From contig NZ_JAQPPK010000019.1 of NCBI RefSeq assembly GCF_029952445.1, forward strand, positions 1-64,000: a stretch of 64,000 bases of DNA, given 5' to 3'. This document shows, piece after piece, positions 20,653 through 28,100 of this stretch; positions within the stretch are counted from its first letter, which is position 1, and each line of letters begins with the position of its first letter. Under the pieces are notes generated by a model that had not been told where the DNA came from, ran no database searches, and was given only the letters and a program-made list of their open reading frames with translations. Both the position numbers and the translations under genes were made by a program. This stretch comes from Paenarthrobacter nitroguajacolicus. GTDB lineage: Bacteria > Actinomycetota > Actinomycetes > Actinomycetales > Micrococcaceae.

Positions 20653-21330
20653 ATGCGTTCAAACGCAGACGATTTGACCACCCGGGCACGCATCCGCGAC
20701 GCCGCCATCGGACTCTTCGGCCGCGATGGATTCTCCCGCGCCACCGTCCGGGCCGTCGCTTCGGACGCCGGCGTCAGTCCCGGCCTGGTCATCCATCATT
20801 TCGGCAGCAAGGCAGGACTCCGCGAAGCTTGCGACCAGCACGTCCTCAAGCAAACCGCCACCCAAGGCCGTGAAAAAGCGGATCCTGGTTCCACGGGCAG
20901 GCTCATTCAGGACTACTTGAACAACCCGGAGCAATACACCGAGGAAATCGCGTACATCCGACGCAGCCTCGGTGACGAATCGGACGCAGGCGACGCCTTC
21001 TTCGATGCGGTCGTGACCCAGTGCCAGGACATCATCCAAACCGGCATCGAGGCCGGAACCATCAGAAAATTTGACAACATCCGCCCCGTTGCCGTGGTCA
21101 TTGCTGCCAACAGCCTGGCTTTCCTCACGCTGGGCAGGCATCTCTCGCGGACCTTGGGCATACCGTCCCCGGAACCCAACGGCATCGGCCCCGACATGCT
21201 GCGCCAGCTCACCTTGCCTCTGCTTGAGATTTATACGCATGGCTTCTATTCGGACGCGCGGTTCCTCACCGCGGCCCGCGAAGCCCTGGAAGGAAACAAC
21301 ACCAACAATGGAAGGGAGCATGCCCCGTGA
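20653..21330 (+). CDS. TetR-family regulator of an ABC exporter operon
   Basis: A 225-residue protein with an N-terminal TetR helix-turn-helix at about residues 9-55 (ATVRAVASDAGVSPGLVIHHFGSKAGLREACD). The C-terminal ligand domain of about 160 residues is typical of regulators linked to drug exporters. The stop overlaps the GTG/ATG region of the ATPase gene by 4 nt, so regulator, ATPase and permease are one operon. Autoregulation through the palindrome at 20626-20643 is likely. The inducer is unknown but probably the exported compound. Confidence 0.88.
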   Translation: MRSNADDLTTRARIRDAAIGLFGRDGFSRATVRAVASDAGVSPGLVIHHFGSKAGLREACDQHVLKQTATQGREKADPGSTGRLIQDYLNNPEQYTEEIAYIRRSLGDESDAGDAFFDAVVTQCQDIIQTGIEAGTIRKFDNIRPVAVVIAANSLAFLTLGRHLSRTLGIPSPEPNGIGPDMLRQLTLPLLEIYTHGFYSDARFLTAAREALEGNNTNNGREHAP

Positions 21331-22319
21331 CCCAGGCAATCGTCGTCGAGGGGTTACGCAAGAAGTTCGGCCAACGCGAGGTTCTGCATGGACTGGATTT
21401 CGCAGTGGAACCCGGAACTGTGTTCGGGGTGATCGGACCGAATGGGGCGGGCAAAACCACCACCATGCGCTGTCTCCTGGACATCATCAGGCCCAGTGCG
21501 GGCTCCATCTCAGTGCTGGGAGAAGATCCTCGGCGAGCGGGAACCGAGCTCCGGCGCCGGATCGGCTACCTCCCCGGAGAGCTGCACCTGGAGAACCGCA
21601 CCACGGGTCGCCGCGTACTGGAGCATTTTGCGGCCATCAGCGGCCCAGTGGACCAACGTCATGTCAACGACCTGGCCGACCGGCTTGAGCTGGACCTGGA
21701 CCGGCAAACCCGCAAGCTCTCCAAGGGAAACAAACAGAAACTCGGGCTCCTGCAGGCTTTCATGCACAAACCTGAGCTTCTTATCCTTGACGAGCCCACC
21801 AGCGGGCTTGACCCCTTGGTCCAGCAGGTCTTCCATGCCATGGTCCGCGAGGCCGTGGATGGCGGTGCCACGGTGTTCCTCAGCTCGCACGTCCTGAGCG
21901 AGGTCCAGCAAGCCGCCGACGCCGTCGCCATCCTGCGCGATGGGGACATCGTTACAGTTTCCACCGTGGAGGCGCTCCGGACGGCTGCCGTCAGGCAGCT
22001 TCGGTTCAACAGCACCGGAACTGAAGCGCACGACGTCGGCGCGTTGCTGGCGCGGGTGCCGGGCGTCGCCAATGTGGCGGTGCGGGAGTTACCGGCGGAT
22101 GGCCACGCCGCTGGAACTGTGGAAGCGACAGCCACGTTGTCCGGGCACATCCAGCCTTTGATCCAGGAATTGGCCCGGCTGAACCTGACTGACCTGGTCC
22201 TGGAAGAGCCCGATCTCGAGGAGGCTGTCCTGAAGCTCTATTCGGGAGGAGACGCTCCTTCCAACGCCCCGCATTCCCTTGGGGCAAGCAAACAACCGGA
22301 AGGAGCCCACCGTGCCTAG
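21327..22319 (+). CDS. ABC exporter ATP-binding protein
   Basis: A 330-residue nucleotide-binding subunit of a DrrA/CcmA-type exporter. Walker A is GPNGAGKTT (K43), the signature LSKGNKQKLGL, Walker B LLILDEPTSGLDP, and the switch histidine lies in FLSSHVLSE. The C-terminal about 110 residues form the accessory domain common in antibiotic-resistance ATPases. The start overlaps the TetR gene by 4 nt, and its end overlaps the permease start at 22312 by 8 nt. It powers the next gene's membrane protein. Confidence 0.9.
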   Translation: MTQAIVVEGLRKKFGQREVLHGLDFAVEPGTVFGVIGPNGAGKTTTMRCLLDIIRPSAGSISVLGEDPRRAGTELRRRIGYLPGELHLENRTTGRRVLEHFAAISGPVDQRHVNDLADRLELDLDRQTRKLSKGNKQKLGLLQAFMHKPELLILDEPTSGLDPLVQQVFHAMVREAVDGGATVFLSSHVLSEVQQAADAVAILRDGDIVTVSTVEALRTAAVRQLRFNSTGTEAHDVGALLARVPGVANVAVRELPADGHAAGTVEATATLSGHIQPLIQELARLNLTDLVLEEPDLEEAVLKLYSGGDAPSNAPHSLGASKQPEGAHRA

Positions 22320-23112
22320 GCCGCTCCCACTGTTCACCAAAGCGCTGACGGATTCATGGCGTTCCACCCTGGCGTGGGCGTTGGGACTCACGGCAGCCAT
22401 CATGCTGTATCTGCCGCTGTATCCGTCCATCGGAGGCAGTTCCCAGATGCAGCAAATGATTGACGCCTTGCCGCCAGGCATGACCAAGGCGCTGAACTAC
22501 GACCAAATCGCCACTGGGCCGGGCTACACCCAGGCCACCTTGTTTGGGCTCATAGGCTTCCTGCTGATGTCCATGGCCGCGGTGGGCTGGGGCGCGGCTG
22601 CTGTTGGCGGCGACGAAGAGTCCGGGCTTTTGGAACTGACCCTGGCGCACAGCGTGACGCGCGTGCAGGTAGTTTTGGAGCGCGCCCTGGCCATACTGGT
22701 GCGCACCGCGATCCTCGCCGCCCTCGTCTTCGTGTTGGTGCTGGTACTGAACGGGCCAGCGCAACTTGGCATCGACGTCGGGCATCTTTTCGGCGCGGTG
22801 CTGCTGTTTGCCGCCCTGGCCCTGCTGAGCGGTACGGCTGCGTTGTTTGCCGGCGCCCTTACGGGACGGAAGGTGTACGGAGTCGCGGTCGGTGCTGCCG
22901 TCGCTGTCCTTGGCTACGTCTTCAACGCCGTGGGCCGGCAAAGTACCAATGTGGAGTGGCTGCTGAACCTTTCGCCTTATCACTGGGCCTACGGCAACTC
23001 ACCGGTGGCAAATGGGGCTGACTGGGGCGCCGTGACGGGTCTGCTGTGTATCTCCGCAGCACTCATTGCGCTCGGTGCCCTGGCTTTGCAACGCCGGGAT
23101 GTAGGCGTCTAG
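22312..23112 (+). CDS. ABC exporter permease
   Basis: A 266-residue membrane protein with about six hydrophobic segments of the ABC-2 type. GTG 22312 is chosen: AAGGAG stands just upstream, and the resulting start overlaps the ATPase gene as is usual in such operons. Central motifs WGAAAVGGDEESGLLELTLAHSVTR match the family's conserved cytoplasmic segment, in which the glycine- and glutamate-rich EESGLLELTL is typical of tetronasin/multidrug exporters. It probably exports a hydrophobic toxin or antibiotic. The stop overlaps that of the convergent thioesterase gene by 4 nt. Confidence 0.85.
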   Translation: MPRPLPLFTKALTDSWRSTLAWALGLTAAIMLYLPLYPSIGGSSQMQQMIDALPPGMTKALNYDQIATGPGYTQATLFGLIGFLLMSMAAVGWGAAAVGGDEESGLLELTLAHSVTRVQVVLERALAILVRTAILAALVFVLVLVLNGPAQLGIDVGHLFGAVLLFAALALLSGTAALFAGALTGRKVYGVAVGAAVAVLGYVFNAVGRQSTNVEWLLNLSPYHWAYGNSPVANGADWGAVTGLLCISAALIALGALALQRRDVGV

Positions 23113-23654
23113 CTCCAGATGTGCGGCGCGGGGCGGCGTGCTCCGGGGAGCGCGTTGTTCCCGCGCCACTCGTGGATCCACTCGGGCAGTTCAAGGTCTG
23201 CAGGTGGGGCGCCGAACTCAGCGATGATCTCTTCCTGGGTGACCGGCTTTCCTTTTGCGACCAGGCGTGTGGCGATGTGGGCGCGGGCGTAGATCTCGCC
23301 GTTTACCACCATGCGCTGCTCAAAGTAGATGGCTTTGGTATCCACTCCGATGATCTTGGTTTCAATCGAGTAGCGCTGCCACAGTTGCAACGACTTTCGG
23401 AAGGCAATGGTCTCCCCGGCAGCCACCGGACTCCAACCCCTCTTGCGCATCTTGTTCCAGATGCCGCTGCGCACCATGAGGTCGAATCGGCCCAGGTCCA
23501 TCAGGGAAAAGTACATGCCGTTGTTGACGTGCATGGCGATGTCGATGTCTGTTGGAAGAACCCGCAGCGGCAGCGACGATTCTTCCCACACGCCAAGGGG
23601 TGAGCGCTTGGCGGAGGTGAACAGCAACATGAGGGTGCGAAGAAGCAGATGCAT
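23109..23654 (-). CDS. Acyl-CoA thioesterase-like hotdog-fold protein
   Basis: A 181-residue 4HBT-type hotdog protein. The motif TDIDIAMHVNNGMYFSLMDLGR has the D-x-n-H-V-N-N pattern typical of the 4-hydroxybenzoyl-CoA/acyl-ACP thioesterase group, and the second half shows YSIETKIIGVDTKAIYFEQRMV. The ATG at 23654 (MHLLLRTLMLLF) is chosen over one at 23795 because the latter adds an implausible Cys/Ala-rich leader. The N-terminal hydrophobic stretch LLLRTLMLLF could attach it to the membrane. The substrate is unknown. Confidence 0.75.
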   Translation of the reverse strand: MHLLLRTLMLLFTSAKRSPLGVWEESSLPLRVLPTDIDIAMHVNNGMYFSLMDLGRFDLMVRSGIWNKMRKRGWSPVAAGETIAFRKSLQLWQRYSIETKIIGVDTKAIYFEQRMVVNGEIYARAHIATRLVAKGKPVTQEEIIAEFGAPPADLELPEWIHEWRGNNALPGARRPAPHIWS

Positions 23655-23838
23655 GCCAGCAATGTTACCCACGAGTAACTTCAAGCGAAAGGTGCAGACC
23701 GCATAGTGGGACGCCGCCGGTGCCCAGCCGGGGGTGGCCTGTTTATGTCCAACGATTGCACTTACGTTTACCGCAGGTTCACCAAAGACGTGCACAATAT
23801 CTGGAACTCGTATTGGAAGAACACATCAGGGGGACCCT

Positions 23839-24057
23839 TTGAGTACGCTGCAGACCACCAGGCCCCACGGCGACGTCTGGCCCGAACTCCCGCGCCACCA
23901 GATCGTGGTGCTCCAGGACGCCCGCGGGAACCGCATCGAGGGGACCCTGGACGGCATGACCGATGACCGCAGCACCCTGTGGATCCAGCTCAAGGGCGGC
24001 TTGGGGCGTCAACTGGTGCACCACCTGGACGGCTACTGGCTCGAAACCGGCGCCTGA
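23839..24057 (+). CDS. Small conserved-looking protein, function unknown
   Basis: The frame is open from 23734, but the coding-like part begins at a TTG (23839) with GGGGGA just upstream, giving 72 residues: a basic start, then HQIVVLQDARGNRIEGTLDG and LWIQLKGGLGRQLVHHLDGY, which look like one small beta-barrel. I do not recognise the family. It lies between the divergent thioesterase and the potassium channel gene, 48 bp upstream of the latter and on the same strand. The TTG start is inferred from the ribosome-binding site. Confidence 0.55.
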   Translation: MSTLQTTRPHGDVWPELPRHQIVVLQDARGNRIEGTLDGMTDDRSTLWIQLKGGLGRQLVHHLDGYWLETGA

Positions 24058-24105
24058 CAGCACCGGCGCCCTTCCGCAGGCCACGCCTGTGGCTAGGATT
24101 CCCGT

Positions 24106-24873
24106 ATGACTCAAGCGCGATACCGGGACCTCGTCGAATGGCCGCTGATGGCCACGGCACTGATTTTCCTTGCCGCCTACGCCTGGCAAGTCATTGGTCG
24201 CGTGGACGGTGCCGCGGCTGCTCCTTTTGAAGTGATTCTCTGGATCACTTGGGGAGTATTCGCGCTGGACTATTTCATCAACCTCTGGCTTGCCGAAGAC
24301 CGGATGCGCTGGTTCCTGTGGAACCTGCACGAACTCCTGATCGTGGTGCTCCCCTTCTTCCGGCCTTTGCGGTTGCTGCGCCTGGTCACGTTGCTCTCCG
24401 TCCTGCAGCGCACCGTGGGCGAAACCCTCCGGGGACGCGTTGCAACCTACGTGGCCGGAGCAGCAGCCATGCTCATCCTTATTGGCGCATTGGCCGTATT
24501 GGATGTTGAACAGGGCGCCCCCGACGCCAAGATCATGACCTTCGGGGATGCAGCCTGGTGGGCCGTCACCACCATCACCACGGTTGGTTACGGCGACTTG
24601 TACCCCGTGACACCCATCGGCAGGGTGGTGGCAGCAGCCCTCATGATGAGCGGCATTGCGGTTCTCGGTATTGTGACGGCCTCCATCGCCTCCTGGCTCG
24701 TGCAACGGATCGAGGAGAATGCCGAAGACGTGGCAGCCGCTGCCGGCGAAAAGGCAGCGGCCGCGGAGGAACCCGTCCGGGCCGAAATGGCAGATCTGGT
24801 CAAGGAAATTGCTGCGTTGCGGCTTGAGATCGCCGAGCTCCGGAGAGCCACGGAAGACAGCGAACACCGCTGA
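24106..24873 (+). CDS. Voltage-gated-like potassium channel
   Basis: A 255-residue membrane protein of the 6-TM ion-channel family. The selectivity filter TVGYGD is at residues 159-164 (WWAVTTITTVGYGDLYP), preceded by S5 and followed by the S6 helix. The S4-like segment FFRPLRLLRLVTLLSVLQR carries spaced arginines, suggesting voltage sensitivity. After S6 a charged helical tail (EENAEDVAAAAGEKAAAAEE to EIAELRRATEDSEHR) looks like a coiled coil for tetramer assembly. It conducts K+ across the cytoplasmic membrane. A strong terminator and tRNA-Tyr follow. Confidence 0.9.
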   Translation: MTQARYRDLVEWPLMATALIFLAAYAWQVIGRVDGAAAAPFEVILWITWGVFALDYFINLWLAEDRMRWFLWNLHELLIVVLPFFRPLRLLRLVTLLSVLQRTVGETLRGRVATYVAGAAAMLILIGALAVLDVEQGAPDAKIMTFGDAAWWAVTTITTVGYGDLYPVTPIGRVVAAALMMSGIAVLGIVTASIASWLVQRIEENAEDVAAAAGEKAAAAEEPVRAEMADLVKEIAALRLEIAELRRATEDSEHR

Positions 24874-24902
24874 GCGGCCACACCGCGCCGCCCAGCGCAC
24901 AA

Positions 24903-24937
24903 AAAAATCCCCGGAACCATTGGTTCCGGGGATTTTT
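24903..24937. terminator. Intrinsic terminator after the K+ channel gene and the tRNA
   Basis: Stem AAAAATCCCCGGAACCA pairs with TGGTTCCGGGGATTTTT. It has a T run on both strands, so it can end both the channel transcript and the convergent tRNA-Tyr transcript. Confidence 0.9.
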
Positions 24938-24943
24938 CCTGGG

Positions 24944-25025
24944 TGGCAGATGAGGGATTCGAACCCCCGTAGGCGTTGCCAGCTGATTTACAGTCAGCCC
25001 CCTTTGGCCGCTCGGGTAATCTGCC
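24944..25025 (-). tRNA. tRNA-Tyr (anticodon GTA)
   Basis: The reverse complement folds as a class II tRNA: acceptor GGCAGAT/ATCTGCC, anticodon arm GCTGA-CTGTAAA-TCAGC with anticodon GTA (complement of 24989-24991), a long variable arm, and the T arm GGGGG-TTCGAAT-CCCTC. The discriminator is A. The next bases read CCC, so the CCA end is not encoded. Confidence 0.95.
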
Positions 25026-25154
25026 GAACTTCAAAAGAAGATCACTTCCGGAAGACCATTTTCTTTCGATCCGGTAACCGAAGGCAGAGACAACCTTACA
25101 GAACTTTCCACCAAGAATCTAATCGGCGGCAAACGCCCGGGGTTTCGCGGTATT

Positions 25155-25421
25155 TCAGGCTTCTCCGAGGATCCGGCCGGCCAATTTGGCCTCAAACTTT
25201 TCCGCCTGCTCGGCGGTGATCTGGTTGAGCTGCACGGCCCGCAGGAGATCCGCGTGGACCCCGTCCATGCGTGCGGTGGCGTCGGGAACCGGGCTCAGCA
25301 CGATCGAGGCCGCCACCGCTGCCGCCGCCACTGCGCTTGCGGCCGCTACCGCAGCCGTGCCAATCGAACCGGCTGCTGCCGAGGCGGACTTGCTGATGGA
25401 CTGGACGGCCTTGCTGCTCAT
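25155..25421 (-). CDS. Small Ala-rich hypothetical protein
   Basis: An 88-residue protein starting at ATG 25421, supported by GGAGG 6 nt upstream; the frame extends to 25532 without such a site. The first half is a Ser/Ala/Val-rich segment (AAVAAASAVAAAAVAASIVL) that could be a membrane helix or signal anchor. The second half is soluble and charged (LLRAVQLNQITAEQAEKFEAKL). I do not recognise the family. It diverges from yajQ, with 183 bp between the starts. The 129 bp between this gene and tRNA-Tyr show nothing but the expected tRNA promoter region. Confidence 0.6.
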   Translation of the reverse strand: MSSKAVQSISKSASAAAGSIGTAAVAAASAVAAAAVAASIVLSPVPDATARMDGVHADLLRAVQLNQITAEQAEKFEAKLAGRILGEA

Positions 25422-25604
25422 GCTGATCCTCCGACGATACGTTCTTTCAACTGGTACAACTCTCGGCGCCCTACCTCGGTTCCCGCCCTGCGTGTGCTGT
25501 GAGCGAACTGTGAAAGCCCTCCACCATCCCAAGTGGCGGCTTCCGTACTAGGCTGGATGCCAGACCCAACCCGCCCTCACAGGGCCCCCAACCTAAGGAG
25601 AGTC

Positions 25605-26096
25605 ATGGCAGGCGAATCCACATTCGACGTCGTCAGCAAGGTAGACAAGCAAGAGGTCGCCAACGCGCTGAACCAGTCCCAGAAGGAAATCGCGCAGCGA
25701 TACGACTTCAAGGGCGTGGGCGCGGAGATCGACTTCAGCGGCGAGAAGATCCTGATGAAGGCCAACTCCGAGGACCGCGTCCTGGCGGTCCTGGACGTCT
25801 TCCAGTCGAAGCTCATCAAGCGCGGCATCTCCCTGAAGTCCCTGGACCAGGGTGAGCCGTTCCCGTCCGGCAAGGAATTCCGCCTGGAGTGCACCATCAA
25901 GGAGGGCATCGCCCAGGACATCGCCAAGAAGATCAACAAGATCATCCGCGATGAAGCCCCCAAGTCAGTCAAGTCGCAGATCCAGGGCGACGAGCTCCGC
26001 GTGACGTCCAAGTCCCGTGACGACCTTCAGGAAACCATGAACATCCTAAAGAAGTTCGAAGAGGCCGACCTCCAGTTCGTGAACTTCCGCAGCTAA
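25605..26096 (+). CDS. yajQ: YajQ-family cyclic-di-GMP-binding protein (DUF520)
   Basis: A 163-residue protein covering the whole YajQ family. It begins MAGESTFDVVSKVDKQEVAN, contains SQKEIAQRYDFKGVG, and ends with LKKFEEADLQFVNFRS, all near-invariant in the family. The start has AAGGAG 4 nt upstream, so the longer frame to 25533 is rejected. Members fold as two ferredoxin-like domains; those studied bind cyclic-di-GMP, nucleotides or RNA. It is single-copy in most bacteria and not part of an operon here. A terminator follows at 26163-26201. Confidence 0.95.
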   Translation: MAGESTFDVVSKVDKQEVANALNQSQKEIAQRYDFKGVGAEIDFSGEKILMKANSEDRVLAVLDVFQSKLIKRGISLKSLDQGEPFPSGKEFRLECTIKEGIAQDIAKKINKIIRDEAPKSVKSQIQGDELRVTSKSRDDLQETMNILKKFEEADLQFVNFRS

Positions 26097-26162
26097 CGGC
26101 GCTCTGGCCGCGTGATTGCTGGGCGCCCGCCCCCGAAGTCCGCGCAGAGTCCGCAAAATCTC

Positions 26163-26201
26163 CGAGGACCGCAATGATCAGCATTGATCCTGCGGTCCTC
26201 G
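26163..26201 (+). terminator. Intrinsic terminator after yajQ
   Basis: Stem CGAGGACCGCA/TGCGGTCCTCG (11 bp) with a 17-nt loop containing TGATCA, followed by TTTTAC. It lies 66 bp after the yajQ stop. Confidence 0.75.
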
Positions 26202-26302
26202 TTTTACGTCACCACCGGGCGCCGGCAAACAGATCACGACACGGAGCCCCTGCGATACCAAATTGTGGCTTGGGCGGCTTGTCCAAATGGTCCCAATAGT
26301 GT

Positions 26303-26319
26303 GACCATTGTTTATGGTC
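26303..26319. promoter_or_regulatory. Inverted repeat at the 5' edge of the HicAB-like pair
   Basis: GACCAT and ATGGTC separated by TGTTT. It lies a few bases before the open frame of the HicA-like gene, where an autoregulatory HicB site would be expected. The assignment is inferred from position only. Confidence 0.45.
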
Positions 26320-26322
26320 TGA

Positions 26323-26586
26323 GTTGAGGACATAGAAGCCGCAGCCCGCAATTCTCCGAAGAACATAAACTTCGCGGACCTGGCAAAGCTCGCGACGAAC
26401 TATTTCGGGGAACCCCGCAACTCAGGCAGCAGCCATTACGTCTTCAAGACGCCCTGTCAAGGCGACCCCCGGGTGAACATCCAAGACGATCACGGCAAAG
26501 CGAAGCCGTACCAAGTGCGGCAGCTATTAGCGGCAATCGACAGGCTCAGAGAGGTAGAGGAGGCGGGCAATGATGGCGACAACTGA
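26323..26586 (+). CDS. HicA-type mRNA interferase toxin without a normal start codon
   Basis: An uninterrupted frame of 87 codons after a TGA at 26320 encodes a HicA-like protein: NINFADLAKLATNYFGEP, then SGSSHYVFKTP with the catalytic-type histidine, GDPRVNIQDDHGKAKPYQV and RQLLAAIDRL. The family normally starts shortly before NxxF, but no ATG, GTG or TTG occurs in frame until GTG at 26473, in the middle of the domain. An in-frame ATG at 26314 is separated from the gene by that TGA. So the gene is either inactivated by a nonsense change near its start or uses a rare start such as ATA. It overlaps the HicB-like gene by 17 nt. Confidence 0.6.
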   Translation, partial: VEDIEAAARNSPKNINFADLAKLATNYFGEPRNSGSSHYVFKTPCQGDPRVNIQDDHGKAKPYQVRQLLAAIDRLREVEEAGNDGDN

Positions 26587-26914
26587 AGTACCGAAGGTGG
26601 CGCACTACCGCTACACCGTGACCTGGTCCCCTGAGGACGAGGAGTACGTAGCGCAGGTTACCGAGTTCCCGTCGCTCTCCTGGCTGGCTGCCGACAAGGA
26701 CAAGGCACTGCACGGGCTGGAGAAGTTGGTCAACGAAGTAGTAGAAGACATGATCAACGAGGGTGAGCAAGTACCCGTTCCGTTGGTTGAACGGGAGTTC
26801 AGTGGAAATCTCCGAGTTCGCGTTTCTCCCGCAAAGCATCGCCAGTTGGTCATTCTCGCCCAGGAGCAGGGGGTTTCACTGAACCGATACCTCGTGGAAC
26901 GCCTCGCCGGGTAA
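26570..26914 (+). CDS. HicB-type antitoxin
   Basis: A 114-residue protein. The N-terminal about 55 residues are the HicB RNase-H-like domain (HYRYTVTWSPEDEEYVAQVTEFPSL cut at 25 residues; then SWLAADKDKALHGLEKLVNE). The C-terminus is a ribbon-helix-helix-type DNA-binding segment (GNLRVRVSPAKHRQLVILAQ, then GVSLNRYLVERLAG). GAGGAGG precedes the ATG. It would neutralise the HicA-like toxin encoded just upstream and bind the promoter, perhaps at 26303-26319. Since the toxin gene lacks a standard start, the antitoxin may be an orphan. A terminator follows at 27003. Confidence 0.85.
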   Translation: MMATTEVPKVAHYRYTVTWSPEDEEYVAQVTEFPSLSWLAADKDKALHGLEKLVNEVVEDMINEGEQVPVPLVEREFSGNLRVRVSPAKHRQLVILAQEQGVSLNRYLVERLAG

Positions 26915-27002
26915 GAGGCGCCTCCACATTTTTACCGCCCAGAAAGCCGGCCGGGATTCCTTGGTGCCCTTCGGGTCCGGCGCTCCCGCGCCCCGGCGGC
27001 AC

Positions 27003-27048
27003 AAAAGCCGGGATGCGTGCCTCTGGAGGGCTTCGCATCCCGGCTTTT
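27003..27048 (+). terminator. Intrinsic terminator after the HicAB-like pair
   Basis: Stem AAAAGCCGGGATGCG with its exact complement CGCATCCCGGCTTTT, 16-nt loop, T run at the end. It separates the pair from efeU. Confidence 0.88.
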
Positions 27049-27139
27049 TGCTGCCCGTAACTACAGCGACTGTCGTAATGGACCGCCAAATTAGAGCACG
27101 ATTAGTTTGCGTAATAGCCAAGGCACAGTATTCTTCTTC

Positions 27140-27155
27140 CTTAGGCGAGCCTAAG
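27140..27155. promoter_or_regulatory. DtxR/IdeR-type iron box upstream of efeU
   Basis: CTTAGGC-GA-GCCTAAG is a perfect 7+7 palindrome resembling the actinobacterial iron-repressor consensus (TTAGGTTAGSCTAACCTAA). It lies 30 bp before the efeU start. Repression of efeUOB by iron-loaded DtxR/IdeR is expected; this is inference from motif and context. Confidence 0.72.
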
Positions 27156-27184
27156 TACGGCTCCCCTTAGCGAAAGAACTCTCC

Positions 27185-28039
27185 ATGACCGCCAACTTCC
27201 TGATCGGCCTGCGCGAAGGCCTTGAGGCCTCCCTCATCGTGGTCCTGCTGATGGCCTACCTCATCAAGACCGGGCGCCGGAACCTCATTCCCCGCCTTTG
27301 GATCGGGGTAGGCATTGCCATAGCCATCTCCTTCGGCTTCGGCGCACTGCTGACCTTCGGCCCCCGCGGCCTCACTTTCGAGGCACAGGAAGCAATCGGC
27401 GGTGGACTCTCCATCGTTGCGGTGGCACTGGTGACGTGGATGGTCTTCTGGATGGCCCGCACCGCCCGCAGCCTCGGCGGCGAACTCCGCTCCCAGGTGG
27501 ACAAAGCGGCCGACGGCGCCGCATGGGGCCTCGTGCTGGTGGCGGCACTCGCCGTGGGCCGGGAAGGGCTCGAAACCGCGCTCTTCATCTGGGCTGCGGC
27601 CCAAGCGACCGGAGAAACCACCCTTCCACTGCTCGGCGCCTTGCTCGGCCTGGTAGCAGCTGCCGGACTGGGATATTTGCTGCACCGGGGAGTCCTGAAG
27701 GTCAACCTGGGCCGCTTCTTCACATGGACCGGAGTGGGCCTGATCGTCATTGCCGGCGGAGTGCTGGCCTACGGCGTCCACGACCTCCAGGAAGCCGGCA
27801 TCCTCCCGGGTCTTCACAACCTTGCCTTCGACGTCTCAGCCGCCATCCCGCCGTCGTCCTGGTACGGCACCGTCCTGAAGGGCACCCTCAACTTCTCCCC
27901 CGCCACCACGTGGCTGGAAGCGGCAGCCTGGCTGCTGTACGTGGTCCCCGTGCTGTACCTGTACATCCGCGCCAACCGTTCCGCCCGACCCAAGGCCACC
28001 AGCACCATTTCAGCTCCTGCTGTGGTGGCACAGCCCTAA
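27185..28039 (+). CDS. efeU: Ferrous iron permease EfeU (FTR1 family)
   Basis: A 284-residue membrane protein with about seven hydrophobic segments. The two iron-handling REGLE motifs are at the N-terminus (GLREGLEASLIVVLLMAYL) and mid-protein (VGREGLETALFIW), as in yeast Ftr1 and E. coli EfeU. It imports iron after oxidation by its partners. First gene of efeUOB, 61 bp before efeO, behind an iron box at 27140-27155. The C-terminal tail is short and basic. Confidence 0.95.
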   Translation: MTANFLIGLREGLEASLIVVLLMAYLIKTGRRNLIPRLWIGVGIAIAISFGFGALLTFGPRGLTFEAQEAIGGGLSIVAVALVTWMVFWMARTARSLGGELRSQVDKAADGAAWGLVLVAALAVGREGLETALFIWAAAQATGETTLPLLGALLGLVAAAGLGYLLHRGVLKVNLGRFFTWTGVGLIVIAGGVLAYGVHDLQEAGILPGLHNLAFDVSAAIPPSSWYGTVLKGTLNFSPATTWLEAAAWLLYVVPVLYLYIRANRSARPKATSTISAPAVVAQP

Positions 28040-28100
28040 GGCCTTCTCCGCCGGATCCCCGGCCCCCCAACGCGCTTCTTCCCAGACAAAGGATTCACCC

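Noticed and set aside
27003..27048. Insertion-sequence end or riboswitch before efeU
   Set aside because: The structure is a simple perfect stem with a T run following the HicAB-like pair; no transposase remnant or conserved riboswitch core is present.
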